Positions 1 to 9,053 of a DNA stretch of 64,000 nt are shown piece after piece. The first letter of the stretch is position 1. Each line of letters starts with the position of its first letter. The notes under the pieces were generated by a model. It saw only the letters and a program-made list of their open reading frames with translations, did not search any database and had not been told where the DNA came from. The translations under genes and the position numbers were made by a program. Origin of the DNA: DATFFO01 sp963772815. GTDB taxonomy: Bacteria; Actinomycetota; Acidimicrobiia; Spongiisociales; ZC4RG35. The stretch lies in the NCBI GenBank assembly GCA_963772815.1, contig CAVYYV010000004.1:806001-870000 (forward strand). Reading direction: 5' to 3'.

Positions 1-3000
1 GACCTTCCCGCCGTGGAGCTCGACGTGCTGGAGCACTGGGATCGCACCGACGCTTTCCGCCGTTCCGTGGACGAGCGCCCCGCCGAGCAGGAATATGTCT
101 TCTACGACGGGCCCCCGTTCGCCAACGGGAGCCCACACTACGGCCATCTCCTGGCATCGGTGGTCAAGGACGTCGTCCCCCGCTACTGGACCATGAGAGG
201 CTACCGGGTGGAACGACGCTGGGGGTGGGACACCCACGGGCTGCCGGTGGAGATGAAGGTCCAGGAGAATCTGGGTATCTCCGGGCCACGCGAGATCGAG
301 GAGTACGGCGTGAGCCGCTTCAACGCCGCCTGCCGGGCCCTGGTCGACGACACCGCCGACGAATGGAACTTCATCGTTCGCCGCCTGGGCCGGTGGGTGG
401 ACATGGACAACGACTACCGCACCCTCGACAGGGACTTCATGGAGAGTGTGTGGTGGGTCTTCTCCCGGCTGTGGGACATGGGTCTGGTCTACCGATCCGT
501 CAAGGTGCTCCCCTACTCGTGGGGCGCCACCACGCCCCTCTCCAACTTCGAGGCCAATCTCGACTATCGAGAGGTGGAGGACCCGTCCATCACCGTGCGA
601 CTGCAGGTGACCGAGGGACGAGGGCCAGCCGAGGCCGGCGACCATCTGCTCATTTGGACCACAACGCCCTGGACCCTGCCCGCCAATCTGGCCGTGGCGG
701 TGGGTGAGGACATCGAATACGCCCGGGTGGCCGACGACGGAACCCACTACTGGGTGGCCCGGAGTCGAGTCGACACCGTCTTCGATGGGGACGCCATCGT
801 GGTGGCCGTCGCCCCTGGAAGTGAGCTTTTGGGCACCTCCTATGAGCCACCGTTCGATTACTTCGGCGAGGAGCGGGACCGGGGCGCCTTTCGCGTGCTG
901 CCCTCGGCGGACGTCAGCACAGACGAAGGCACCGGGCTGGTTCACATGGCACCTGCGTACGGCGAGGCCGACTTCTTCACGTTGCAGGAAGCCGGTCTCG
1001 ACGTGCTGGTCGATCCCGTCGACGCCGAGGGAAACTTCACCGACCAGGTGCCGGACGTGGCGGGGGTGAACGTCAAGCAGGCCGATGCCCGTCTGATCGA
1101 GCTGCTCCGCCAATCCGCCAAATTGGTGCACGCCTCCACGATCCACCACTCATACCCCTTCTGCTACCGGACCGAGACCCCCCTCATCTACAAGGCCATC
1201 CCGACCTGGTTCGTTGAGGTGTCGGCCCTCACCGACAGGCTGGTGGACATAAACGAGCGCATCCACTGGGTGCCGGACTACGTCGGCGAGGGCCGGTTCG
1301 GCAACTGGCTGGAGGGGGCCCGGGACTGGGCGATAAGCCGCAACCGCTACTGGGGATCGTGCATCCCGATATGGGAATGCCCTGGGGGGCATCAGGTGTG
1401 CGTTGGATCGATCGACCGTCTCGAGGAGCTCTCGGGACAAAGGCCGGACGACCTGCACAAGGACGTGTTGGATGCCATCACGTTCCCCTGTCCCGAAGGC
1501 GACGGAACCATGAGCCGGGTTCCCGAGGTGCTCGATTGCTGGTTCGAGAGCGGCTCCATGCCCTACGGTCAGCTCCACTACCCGTTCGACAACAAGGAGC
1601 GGTTCGAGGCTTCCTTCCCTGCCCAGTTCATCTCTGAGGGCCTCGACCAGACCCGGGGGTGGTTCTACACACTGCACGTTCTGGCCGCTGCCCTGTTCGA
1701 GAGCCCTTCCTTCGAGAATTGTGTCGTGTCCGGGATGATCCTGGCCGAGGACGGGCGCAAGATGTCCAAGAGCCTGCGCAACTACCCGGCCCCGGAGTCG
1801 ATCTTCGCCGAGTTCGGGGCCGACGCCCTGCGCGCCTACCTGCTCGACTCGCCGGTGTTGCGCGCCGAGCCGATCCGCTTCTCCAACGAGGGGGTGCGGC
1901 AGGTGGTGAGGACCGTCCTGCTGCCCCTGTGGAACACCTTCAGCTTCTTCACCACCTACGCCGTGGCCGACGACCTCACCCTCGAGGAGCTGGCCCAGGC
2001 CCCCGCTCCCGGCCGGCGCCCCGAGATGGACCGCTGGATCCTCTCCGTCCTGCAGAGCCTGATCCAGGAGGTGAACACGCAGATGGAGGGCTACTACCTC
2101 TACAACGTGGTCTCACCCACCCTGGGGTTCATCGACGATCTAACCAACTGGTACGTCCGCCGATCCCGGCGGAGGTTCTGGGCCGCCCGGGGCGAGAACG
2201 ACGCCGACAAGCTGGCCGCCTTCGCCACCCTCTACGAGGTGCTGACCACCTTCGCCAAGGTGCTGGCGCCGGTCCTGCCGTTCATCACCGAGCGGCTCCA
2301 TCAGGACCTGGTGGTCAGGCCGGGCGGACCGGGCGCCAACAGCATCCACCTCGAGCCCTTCCCCCGGGCCGACACCGCCCTCATCGAGACCGACCTGGAG
2401 AAGGCTATGGCCGTGGTGCGCCGGGTGGTGTCGGCCGGGCATGCTCTGCGCAAACGCCATGAGATCCGCGTCCGCCAGCCTCTGGCCCATCTGACCGTCA
2501 TCACCCACGATCCCGTGGCGACGGCCGCGGTCAGAGAACACGCCGAGATCATCGCGGCGGGAGCTGAACGTTCGCTCGATCGAGACGTCCGAGAGCGACG
2601 CCGGGCTGGTCCACACCTCTGCCAAGGCCGACTTCAGCCGGCTCGGCCCCCGGCTGGGCGCCGACGTCAAAGCGTGCGCCGCCGCCATCGCCCAGCTGGA
2701 CGGTGAGGCCATCGAGCGGCTCCTGTCCGGGAAGACTTTGACGGTGGGCGGATTCGAGATCGACTCCGACGACATCGTTGTCACCCGCTCACCGCGAGAA
2801 GGGACCGTGGTCGAGACGGACGGAGAGCTGGCGGTGGCGCTCGACACCCGGATCGACGATTCCTTGCGGGCCGAGGGGTGGGCGAGGGATTTCGTCAGCC
2901 GTGTGCAGCAGAGGCGCCGCGAGGCCGACCTGGACGTGTCCGATCGGATCCATCTTCAGTGGTCCACCGCCAACACCGAGCTGGCCGACGCTCTGACCCG

Positions 3001-3124
3001 CCACGAGGGTTACATCCGCTCTGAGACTCTCGCCGTCTCGAGCGAGAGAGCGGACTCCCTGACTGCTCGGCCGGACGCCATCGACGGCCAAGCCGTCACG
3101 ATAGAGATCGAACGGGCCAACTAG
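1..3124 (+). CDS. ileS: Isoleucyl-tRNA synthetase, 5' partial and frameshifted
   Basis: Charges tRNA-Ile with isoleucine in the cytoplasm. The reading frame is open from base 1, so the true start lies upstream of the window; the GTG at 13 is only the first in-window start. Class I signatures are visible: the HIGH motif as HYGH (residues 42-45 counted from base 13), GWDTHGLPVE, and KMSKS (583-587). The sequence looks like the long eukaryote-like IleRS clade. Near 2554-2561 the frame breaks: the first frame runs on to 2706 as nonsense, while the expected C-terminal domain (ELNVRSIE onward) continues one frame over to 3124. One extra G in GCGGCGGGAG explains it. Family identity is certain; whether the break is real or an assembly error is open. 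Confidence 0.93.
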
Positions 3125-3126
3125 CG

Positions 3127-3143
3127 CGCCGGCTGGACCGGCG
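3127..3143. terminator. Short hairpin between convergent ileS and divIVA
   Basis: The 26-bp gap between two convergent genes holds a CGCCGG / CCGGCG stem of 6 bp with a 5-nt loop. There is no T tract, so it is only a weak candidate bidirectional terminator. Confidence 0.3.
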
Positions 3144-3150
3144 GGCCGGG

Positions 3151-3999
3151 TCAGACCGAGCCGCGCTCCCAGGGCCGACGCTCGCGTAGCGGGGGCGACT
3201 CGGTGGGTCCGGACTCGGCCCACTCCTCCTCCTCGACCGGCTCGCCCGTCTCCTCGCCGGCCACCTCCGCGTCCTCGGCTTCGCCCTCGGACCACTCACC
3301 GGAATCCTCTACGGATGCCGAGAGGTGCTGACCCACCGCCCCCGTCTCCGTGGCCTCCTCCTCGGCCTCATGGTCCTCATCGCCGTCCTCGGCGAATGGA
3401 CGCAAACCGGCACCAACGTCCATCGAATCCAGATCTTCGCCGGCCGGGGAATCCTCGGCTCCCTCGGCCTCCTCCGTGTCGGATTGCTCCTGGCTCGCCT
3501 CGACCGGCTGATCGAGAATGCCCGAGCCCAGTGCGGTGGAAGCGGCCGAAGCCGACTCGTCCATGGCGTCGAGGTCGGTCTCGGCGGAACGGGCCAGCTC
3601 CACCACCCGGCGCTTGAGGTCGGCAACGGTGGCCCGCATCCGGGCGATGTCCTGGGTGAGCGACATCCGCTCGGCGTCACGGTCCGCCCGGAGTTGGTCT
3701 GCCTCTCCCTGGGCGTCCCGCCGGATCTTCTCGGCATCCGCCTTGGCGTCGATGATCAGATTGTCCGCCTGCTTCTGGGCCGCGACCAGCGCCCGGGAGA
3801 TGGCGGACTCGTCCTCCCCGCGGGTGGAGAGCTCGGCCTCCAGGGCACGGATGCGATCCTCGGCGTCGCGCAGCCTCTGGTCGTAGTCCTTCAGGGCGAC
3901 CACGACCTCATCCAGGAAGTCATCGACCTCGTCCATGTTGTACCCGCGCAGCTCGGGCCCAAACGTCTTCTGCTGGATGTCTATGGGGGTCAGCGGCAT
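3151..3999 (-). CDS. divIVA: DivIVA / Wag31-like polar growth protein
   Basis: Coiled-coil scaffold that binds curved membrane at poles and septa and directs wall synthesis in actinobacteria. The N-terminus has the DivIVA lipid-binding domain (MPLTPIDIQQKTF, then GYNMDEVDDFLDEV). Heptad-rich helix follows to about residue 140, then a long acidic Glu/Asp/Ser tail to residue 282. The ATG at 3999 was chosen over an upstream in-frame ATG because it begins exactly at the conserved domain and has GGAGAG 8-13 bases before it. It is the last gene of the division cluster, after yggT, as in many actinobacteria. The low-complexity acidic tail is longer than in compact homologues. Confidence 0.95.
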   Translation of the reverse strand: MPLTPIDIQQKTFGPELRGYNMDEVDDFLDEVVVALKDYDQRLRDAEDRIRALEAELSTRGEDESAISRALVAAQKQADNLIIDAKADAEKIRRDAQGEADQLRADRDAERMSLTQDIARMRATVADLKRRVVELARSAETDLDAMDESASAASTALGSGILDQPVEASQEQSDTEEAEGAEDSPAGEDLDSMDVGAGLRPFAEDGDEDHEAEEEATETGAVGQHLSASVEDSGEWSEGEAEDAEVAGEETGEPVEEEEWAESGPTESPPLRERRPWERGSV

Positions 4000-4084
4000 G
4001 GGTGTCTCTCTCTCCGCAATCGGGCTGGTTCGGATAGTAACGACGCCGGCTGAGGATAAGGCCCCCCGATTGGCCACCCAAGTA

Positions 4085-4339
4085 TCACGCGCAGATCAGC
4101 CGTGAGAGAAGCGAGATCGCCACCAGCAGAACGATGGGGGACAGGTCGAGGGCTCCCGCCCCGAGACGCAGGGGCGGGATCACCCGCCGGATGGGAAGGA
4201 TGACCGGGTAGATGATGCGATCGAGGAACACCGTGACCCGGGCCAATGGATGAGTCGAAGGCACCCGGATCCAGCTCAACACGACCCAGATCAGGATCGC
4301 CAGAGAATACAGCGTGAGGAGTCCGCAGATCAGCGACAC
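4085..4339 (-). CDS. YggT family membrane protein
   Basis: An 84-residue YggT/YlmG-type integral membrane protein. Two hydrophobic segments (about residues 3-25 and 62-82) flank a short loop with the family-typical proline-rich stretch around IIYPVILPIRR. Members sit next to sepF in Gram-positive bacteria and in cyanobacteria and plastids; a role in membrane or nucleoid organisation during division has been suggested but is not settled. The start is GTG, two bases past the sepF stop, which implies one transcript and coupled translation. Identity is secure from sequence and place; function is not. Confidence 0.88.
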   Translation of the reverse strand: MSLICGLLTLYSLAILIWVVLSWIRVPSTHPLARVTVFLDRIIYPVILPIRRVIPPLRLGAGALDLSPIVLLVAISLLSRLICA

Positions 4340-4341
4340 GA

Positions 4342-4890
4342 TCAGGTGACGTCGGCGACCTGGTACACACCCAGGCCGGCCAGGCGGCTCTTCTCATCCC
4401 GCGACAACGTCACGCGGGGAGGCAGCACCAGGACCAGCCCTTCGCCCACCTTGCGCATCGTCCCGTCCAGGGCGTAGATCAGCCCGCTCGAGAAGTCGAT
4501 CACCCGTCGAACCAGGTCGGGGTCCGCCCGGCGCAGGTCCAGAACCACCGGCACCTTGTCCCGAACCCGGTCGGCCAGGATCTTGGCGTCCCCGAACTCC
4601 TCCACGACCAGCACGTCCGACTGGACCTCGACGGGTCGCACGGCACGCACAGAGCGTTGGTCGCCCATGGCGGCGGCGCTTCGTATCGGCGGCTCCACCC
4701 GCCGACCCTCGACGCTGCTGACACCTTCGATGCGGGTCGGGCGCCCACTGCTGCGCTCGCCGGGTGTCTCGTAGCTCGGTTGTGGCCGGGGGGAACGGGG
4801 CCTCTCGCTCACCGGCTCGGGTTCGTATCCGGCCTGGTCCTCGTCGACCAATCCCAGATAGACCAGTGCCTTGGATAAGAGTGACGACAT
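4342..4890 (-). CDS. sepF: Cell division protein SepF
   Basis: Membrane-binding partner of FtsZ that anchors and aligns the Z-ring in bacteria without FtsA. The 182-residue protein has an N-terminal amphipathic segment (MSSLLSKALVYLGLV), a charged Pro/Ser/Arg-rich linker to about residue 85, and a C-terminal SepF core with VVLDLRRADPDLVRRVIDF and GLIYALDG. The ATG at 4890 was chosen over an upstream extension because the membrane-binding helix must be N-terminal and AAGAGGA lies just before it. It lies ten bases after yggS. No ftsA is present in the cluster, which fits SepF as the FtsZ tether. Confidence 0.95.
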   Translation of the reverse strand: MSSLLSKALVYLGLVDEDQAGYEPEPVSERPRSPRPQPSYETPGERSSGRPTRIEGVSSVEGRRVEPPIRSAAAMGDQRSVRAVRPVEVQSDVLVVEEFGDAKILADRVRDKVPVVLDLRRADPDLVRRVIDFSSGLIYALDGTMRKVGEGLVLVLPPRVTLSRDEKSRLAGLGVYQVADVT

Positions 4891-4900
4891 TCGATCCTCT

Positions 4901-5560
4901 TCATGCAGAACTGTGGGGTTCAAAGATAGCCCGTCCCACGCGTATGACTGTGGAACCTTCCTCGACCGCCACCTCGAAGTCATCGGTCATGCCCATCGAC
5001 AACTCTGCCACACCGGGGTGCCGCTGGGCGATCTGGTCCCGCAGCCGGGTCATCACCCGGAAGTAGGGCCGGGCTTCTTCGGGCTGCTCGACGACGGGGA
5101 GGATCGCCATCAAGCCCCTCACGTCGATCCCCAGGGCCAGGAACCGCTCGACGGCCTCTGCTGCCTGATCTGGATCCACTCCGTACTTCTGGGGCTCCCG
5201 GCCGATGTTCACCTCGACGTAGGCCGGTGGTGGCACACCGGCACCCTTCAGCCATGCCTTGGCCGTGGATTCACTCTCCAGGGAATGGAGGACGGTCGCC
5301 AGGGGACGAACGACCCGCGCCTTGCGCGACTGAAGGTGGCCCACGAAGTGCCAACGGATGTCGGAGGGGAGCTGATTGGCCTTCTCGGCCAGCTCCGCCG
5401 CCCGGTTCTCCCCGAAGTCACGATGTCCCGCCTCGTACAGCCCGGCAATGGCTCGAGGTGACCTCCCCTTGCTGACCGCCACGATGGTGACGTCCTGGGG
5501 TGAGCGCGCCGCCCGCCCGGCGGCGACCTCCACCCGACCGCGGACCGTCTCGAGGCTCAT
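4901..5560 (-). CDS. yggS: YggS family PLP-binding protein
   Basis: A 219-residue member of the YggS/PLPBP family, single-domain alanine-racemase-fold proteins that bind pyridoxal phosphate and help keep B6 balance. The PLP lysine is in TIVAVSKGR, followed by the family motif DFGENRAAEL and the phosphate-binding SMGMTDDFEVAV near the C-terminus. The ATG at 5560 overlaps the pgeF stop as ATGA, which favours it over an in-frame GTG nine bases upstream. It sits between pgeF and sepF, the standard actinobacterial and Firmicute arrangement. Confidence 0.95.
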   Translation of the reverse strand: MSLETVRGRVEVAAGRAARSPQDVTIVAVSKGRSPRAIAGLYEAGHRDFGENRAAELAEKANQLPSDIRWHFVGHLQSRKARVVRPLATVLHSLESESTAKAWLKGAGVPPPAYVEVNIGREPQKYGVDPDQAAEAVERFLALGIDVRGLMAILPVVEQPEEARPYFRVMTRLRDQIAQRHPGVAELSMGMTDDFEVAVEEGSTVIRVGRAIFEPHSSA

Positions 5561-6166
5561 CCGACCCACCCCAGCGCGGCCATTCGATCCCGGGTGGCGT
5601 CACGCCGGTGGCTGAAGCCGCCCTGACAATGGGTGCAGCGCCCGTCGGACTCGACGTGGATCGGATGCAGACGGCGACGGGCGGCCGCCACGAGATCCAC
5701 TGAGGTCGTGCCCCAACCGGTGGTCGACACGTCCTCGGGAAACCGGGCCGCCACCTCCGGGCCCACCTCGAAACAGCACGGACCGATGCCGGGGCCGATC
5801 TCGGCGCTGGTGGGAGCTCCGCCGGCCGAGGTCATCTCATCGACCAGAGCCTCCAGCACACCGGCAGACAGGCCCCGCCACCCGGCGTGAGCCACGCCCA
5901 CCATCCCCGGCCTGCCGAGGACGACGCCCAGGCAGTCGGCAGTGAACACCGCCAGCACCAATCCGGGAACCGTCGTGAAGAGCGCGTCTCCTTCGCCCGC
6001 AGGCCCGGGCCGCTCCACTCGAACAACACCACGACCGTGCACCTGGGTGACGGTGGCCCACTCTTCGGCGACGCCCAGCCGTTCCGACACCCGTCGGCGA
6101 GCAGCGGCGTCTTGTCGCACGTCGCCGTCGGCGACGCGAGGTGAACCCCGCCCCGGTTGGGCTCAT
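5557..6166 (-). CDS. pgeF: PgeF / YfiH family (peptidoglycan editing factor), probable frameshift near the start
   Basis: YfiH/PgeF proteins are copper- or zinc-dependent enzymes assigned polyphenol oxidase, purine nucleoside phosphorylase and wall-editing activities. The clear part starts at a GTG at 6120 and keeps the metal ligands: TQVHG, TADCLGVVL, GVAHAGWRGL and CCFEVG. The usual N-terminal FT-R strand is missing there. It is found one frame over from an ATG at 6166 that overlaps the ftsZ stop as ATGA (GAGFTSR), and it would join VADGD in the second frame if one base near 6139-6142 were removed. I therefore annotate from 6166 with one likely indel. The gene ends in ATGA with yggS. Confidence 0.82.
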
Positions 6167-7233
6167 CCCTGGACGAAGCTGGGGATGCCGAGGTCGTCGT
6201 CTCTCCCGCCCTCGTCGTCGGATTCCGGTCTCACCATGCGAGCCCGGCTGGGCTGGCTCTGGAGCCGGCGGCTCCTGGCCTTGTCGAATCCGGCGGCGAT
6301 GACGGTGACCTTGATCTCCTCGCCGAGCTCGTCATCGACCAGCGCCCCGAAGATGATGTCGGCCTCGTCGTCGGCGTGGTCGGCCACGACCTGGGCCGCG
6401 GCCGTCGCCTCGTGCAGCGTCATCGTCGACGGACCCGAGATGGACAGCAGCACCCCACGCGCCCCGTCCATGGAAGACTCCAGCATGGGGCTGGAGATCG
6501 CCCGCTGGGCCGCCTGCGAAGCCCGGTTCTCCCCGGTGGCGCGCCCGATCCCCATCACCGCCGTGCCGGCGTTTGCCATCACGGTCTTGACATCGGCGAA
6601 GTCGACGTTGATCAGACCCGGAGTCGTGATCAGGTCCGTGATCCCGGCCACACCATTCATCAGCACGTCGTCTGCCAGGCGAAACGTCTCCAGGATGGGC
6701 GCGTCGGGGTCACCCACGTCCAGCAAGCGATCGTTGGGGATCACGATCAGCGTGTCCACCGCATCCCGCAGCGCCTGTATTCCCTCCTCCGCATGGAGGG
6801 CACGGCGCCGGCCTTCGAACCCGAAGGGCCGGGTCACCACACCCACCGTCAGCGCTCCCAGGTTGCGGGCCACCTCGGCCACGATCGGAGCACCGCCGGT
6901 TCCGGTCCCGCCCCCCTCGCCGGCGGTGATGAAGACCATGTCGGAGCCCTTCAGCACCTCTTCCAGTTCCTCGCGGTGGGCCTCAGCGGCACTCTTTCCC
7001 ACCTCGGGATTGGCTCCGGCTCCCAAGCCGCGGGTGATGTCTCGGCCCAGGTCCAGCTTCACGTCCGCATCGGACATCAGCAGCGCCTGAGCGTCGGTGT
7101 TGAGGGCCACGAACTCCACCCCTCGCACGCCCGCCTCGACCATGCGATTGATGGCGTTGACTCCGCCTCCCCCCACGCCGACGACCTTGATCACCGCTAG
7201 GTAACTACCGGCGGTCCCGGCTTTGGTGGACAT
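6163..7233 (-). CDS. ftsZ: Cell division GTPase FtsZ
   Basis: Tubulin homologue that polymerises into the Z-ring at mid-cell. The 356-residue protein has the nucleotide signature GGGTGTG (107-113), NTDAQAL, and a T7-loop region around NVDFADV. A short acidic linker leads to a C-terminal peptide (DDLGIPSFVQG) of the kind that binds SepF and FtsW. The ATG at 7233 has TGGAGGT just upstream and starts at the usual MSTKAGT-type N-terminus; an in-frame extension upstream has no support. It is preceded by a 136-bp spacer, the only sizeable gap between ftsL and yggS, so it probably also has its own promoter. Its stop overlaps pgeF. Confidence 0.97.
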   Translation of the reverse strand: MSTKAGTAGSYLAVIKVVGVGGGGVNAINRMVEAGVRGVEFVALNTDAQALLMSDADVKLDLGRDITRGLGAGANPEVGKSAAEAHREELEEVLKGSDMVFITAGEGGGTGTGGAPIVAEVARNLGALTVGVVTRPFGFEGRRRALHAEEGIQALRDAVDTLIVIPNDRLLDVGDPDAPILETFRLADDVLMNGVAGITDLITTPGLINVDFADVKTVMANAGTAVMGIGRATGENRASQAAQRAISSPMLESSMDGARGVLLSISGPSTMTLHEATAAAQVVADHADDEADIIFGALVDDELGEEIKVTVIAAGFDKARSRRLQSQPSRARMVRPESDDEGGRDDDLGIPSFVQG

Positions 7234-7369
7234 GTGAACCTCCAGGATTGAAGACAATGAATCTGGTATTACCTGAACCTTTACACGAGGTCGAGGTCTA
7301 CGTAAACCCCTTCAGATTAAGCCTCTACCTGAGGTTCAGGGTTCATCAGGCCGAGGGCGAACCGAATCC
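7234..7369 (-). promoter_or_regulatory. ftsZ upstream region with nested inverted repeats
   Basis: This spacer between ftsQ and ftsZ is visibly AT-richer than its surroundings. CCTGAACCT at 7272-7280 pairs with AGGTTCAGG at 7332-7340, and inside it TTTAC at 7280-7284 mirrors GTAAA at 7302-7306. On the minus strand a TCGACC - 17 bp - TAATAC pair could serve as a weak promoter, followed by the TGGAGGT ribosome site. A dedicated ftsZ promoter is common in actinobacteria; the repeat arrangement is what the sequence shows, its regulator is unknown. Confidence 0.45.
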
Positions 7370-8158
7370 TCATCCGTCCCCACCCTCCTGAGGCACGGTG
7401 GTATCGCTCGCCCCGGGCGGCAGCACGGCCGGAGAGGCGGGCGCCACAACGGTCAGCACCGAGCCTTCGTCCAGGCCCGAGTCGAGCAGGGCAGCCGTCA
7501 CTGCCGCCTTGGAATCCATCTCGAAGGGCCCGCCCAGTCGCACCTCGAACCCGTCCACCGTGGCCACCAGTCCCCCCTCCCCGACTCGCACCACTGCTCC
7601 ACCTCGGTGGTTGACCGGGAGTGCCGCCAGGTACTCGACCGCGCCCGCCACCTCCAGGTCATCGGCAGCGTCGGATTCGGTCACACCGGGGAAACGGGCG
7701 CTGGGGAGTGAGGGGTCCGACTGGTCGACCCTCTCCAACACGGTGGCATCGGCGGCCACCAGCCACCACCCGTCGGACAACCGCACCGAGGCGGCCGCCT
7801 CCCTCTCGATGATCTCGACCCGGACCGTGGTGGGCCACTCCCTGGCCACCTCCGCCGATGCCACCCATGGGTCGGCCGCCAGGGCCTGCCGGGCGGGGTC
7901 GAGCCGCAGCGTCACCATGGCCCGGCCCTCCACGACCCCGTGCTCGGACAGGATCCGTTCCACGTCGACCCGATGGGCACCCCTGACTACCAGGCGCTGC
8001 ACGGAGAGAAAGGGCGACTGCAGGAACCACACCACCCCCGCCACGGCGGCGAGCAGGACGAGGAAGCGCACCAGACGCCCCAGGTTGGAACGAGCCCGGT
8101 CCTCGGCCACCCTCCGCCTGCGGGCGGCCAGCCTGGGATCCATCTCAGGCTTCTTCAC
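7370..8158 (-). CDS. ftsQ: Cell division protein FtsQ
   Basis: Bitopic division protein that bridges the divisome inside and outside the membrane. The 262 residues comprise an Arg-rich cytoplasmic segment, one transmembrane helix (about residues 28-46, LVRFLVLLAAVAGVVWFL), a POTRA domain beginning at LSVQRLVVRGAHRV, and a beta-rich periplasmic domain. The end is a Pro/Gly/Thr-rich tail. The start is either this GTG, overlapping murB by 14 bases, or an ATG at 8143 one base beyond the murB stop; GGTGGGG before the GTG gives it a slight edge. It sits between murB and ftsZ as expected. Confidence 0.92.
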   Translation of the reverse strand: MKKPEMDPRLAARRRRVAEDRARSNLGRLVRFLVLLAAVAGVVWFLQSPFLSVQRLVVRGAHRVDVERILSEHGVVEGRAMVTLRLDPARQALAADPWVASAEVAREWPTTVRVEIIEREAAASVRLSDGWWLVAADATVLERVDQSDPSLPSARFPGVTESDAADDLEVAGAVEYLAALPVNHRGGAVVRVGEGGLVATVDGFEVRLGGPFEMDSKAAVTAALLDSGLDEGSVLTVVAPASPAVLPPGASDTTVPQEGGDG

Positions 8159-9053
8159 GCCCGAACCCCACCATCTGGATCTCGGTTTCGAGGCGGATCC
8201 CGCTCTGTTCGAACACCCGATCCCGAACCGCCTCTATCAGGCACCTCACATCGGCGGCCGACGATCCTGCCTCGGCTTCGATGAAGTTGGCATGGCGAGG
8301 GGAGACGCGCACCCCGCCCACCGAGAATCCCTTCAATCCCAGCCGATCGATGATCTCCCCGGCCGTCTCCCCGGGAGGATTCTTGAAAACGGAGCCTGCG
8401 TTGAGCGTACCCCCGGGCTGGTTGTCCTTGCGCCATCGAGTCATGGAGCGCATCTCTTCCATTGCGGCCTCCGGCTCGACCGGATGTGTGTTGAAGCCGG
8501 CCCCCGTCACCACATCGGTGGGAACCAGGTTCGAGTGTCGATAGGACAGGTCCAGCTCTTCGACCCTCCGTAACCCGACGCTGCCGTCCTGGAGTGAGCA
8601 AACCTCCGCATCCACCAACACGTCGACCACCTCGAACCCGAAGCAGCCCGCGTTCTGGCGGACCGCACCGCCCACCGACCCGGGCACTCCCACTCCCCAT
8701 TCGAGGCCGCCTCGCCCTTCGGCCGCCAATGCCCGTGCCAGACGGGGCAGCGACATGGCTCCACCCGCCCGCGCCACGCCGTCGGGTTGGACGCTCCAAC
8801 GGGCAAAAGTCGGACCGAGGTGAATCACCAGTCCGGGAAACCCCGAATCGGATACCAGGAGATTGGAACCTCGGCCCAGGACCAGCACCGGGAGTGGCTC
8901 CTCGCCGAGGCAGCGACCCAGCCTGCTCAACATCGCCGCATCGTCGACCGAAGCGTAGAACCGGGCCGGCCCGCCCAGACGATATGTGGTGTGGTCGGCC
9001 AGCGTCACGTCCCGCTGAACCACACCTTCGGCCGCCAGGCCGTCCCAGGTCAC
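8145..9053 (-). CDS. murB: UDP-N-acetylenolpyruvoylglucosamine reductase MurB
   Basis: FAD and NADPH enzyme that reduces UDP-GlcNAc-enolpyruvate to UDP-MurNAc. The 302-residue protein shows the FAD-domain motifs TTYRLGGPA, VLGRGSNLLV and GVPGSVGGAVRQNAGCFG, then the C-terminal substrate domain with GTLNAGSVFKNPPG, where the serine is the proton donor of the family, and the terminal glutamate region IRLETEIQMVG. The GTG start overlaps the murC stop (GTGA). murB lying between murC and ftsQ is a common arrangement in actinobacteria-like clusters. Confidence 0.96.
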   Translation of the reverse strand: MTWDGLAAEGVVQRDVTLADHTTYRLGGPARFYASVDDAAMLSRLGRCLGEEPLPVLVLGRGSNLLVSDSGFPGLVIHLGPTFARWSVQPDGVARAGGAMSLPRLARALAAEGRGGLEWGVGVPGSVGGAVRQNAGCFGFEVVDVLVDAEVCSLQDGSVGLRRVEELDLSYRHSNLVPTDVVTGAGFNTHPVEPEAAMEEMRSMTRWRKDNQPGGTLNAGSVFKNPPGETAGEIIDRLGLKGFSVGGVRVSPRHANFIEAEAGSSAADVRCLIEAVRDRVFEQSGIRLETEIQMVGFGREEA

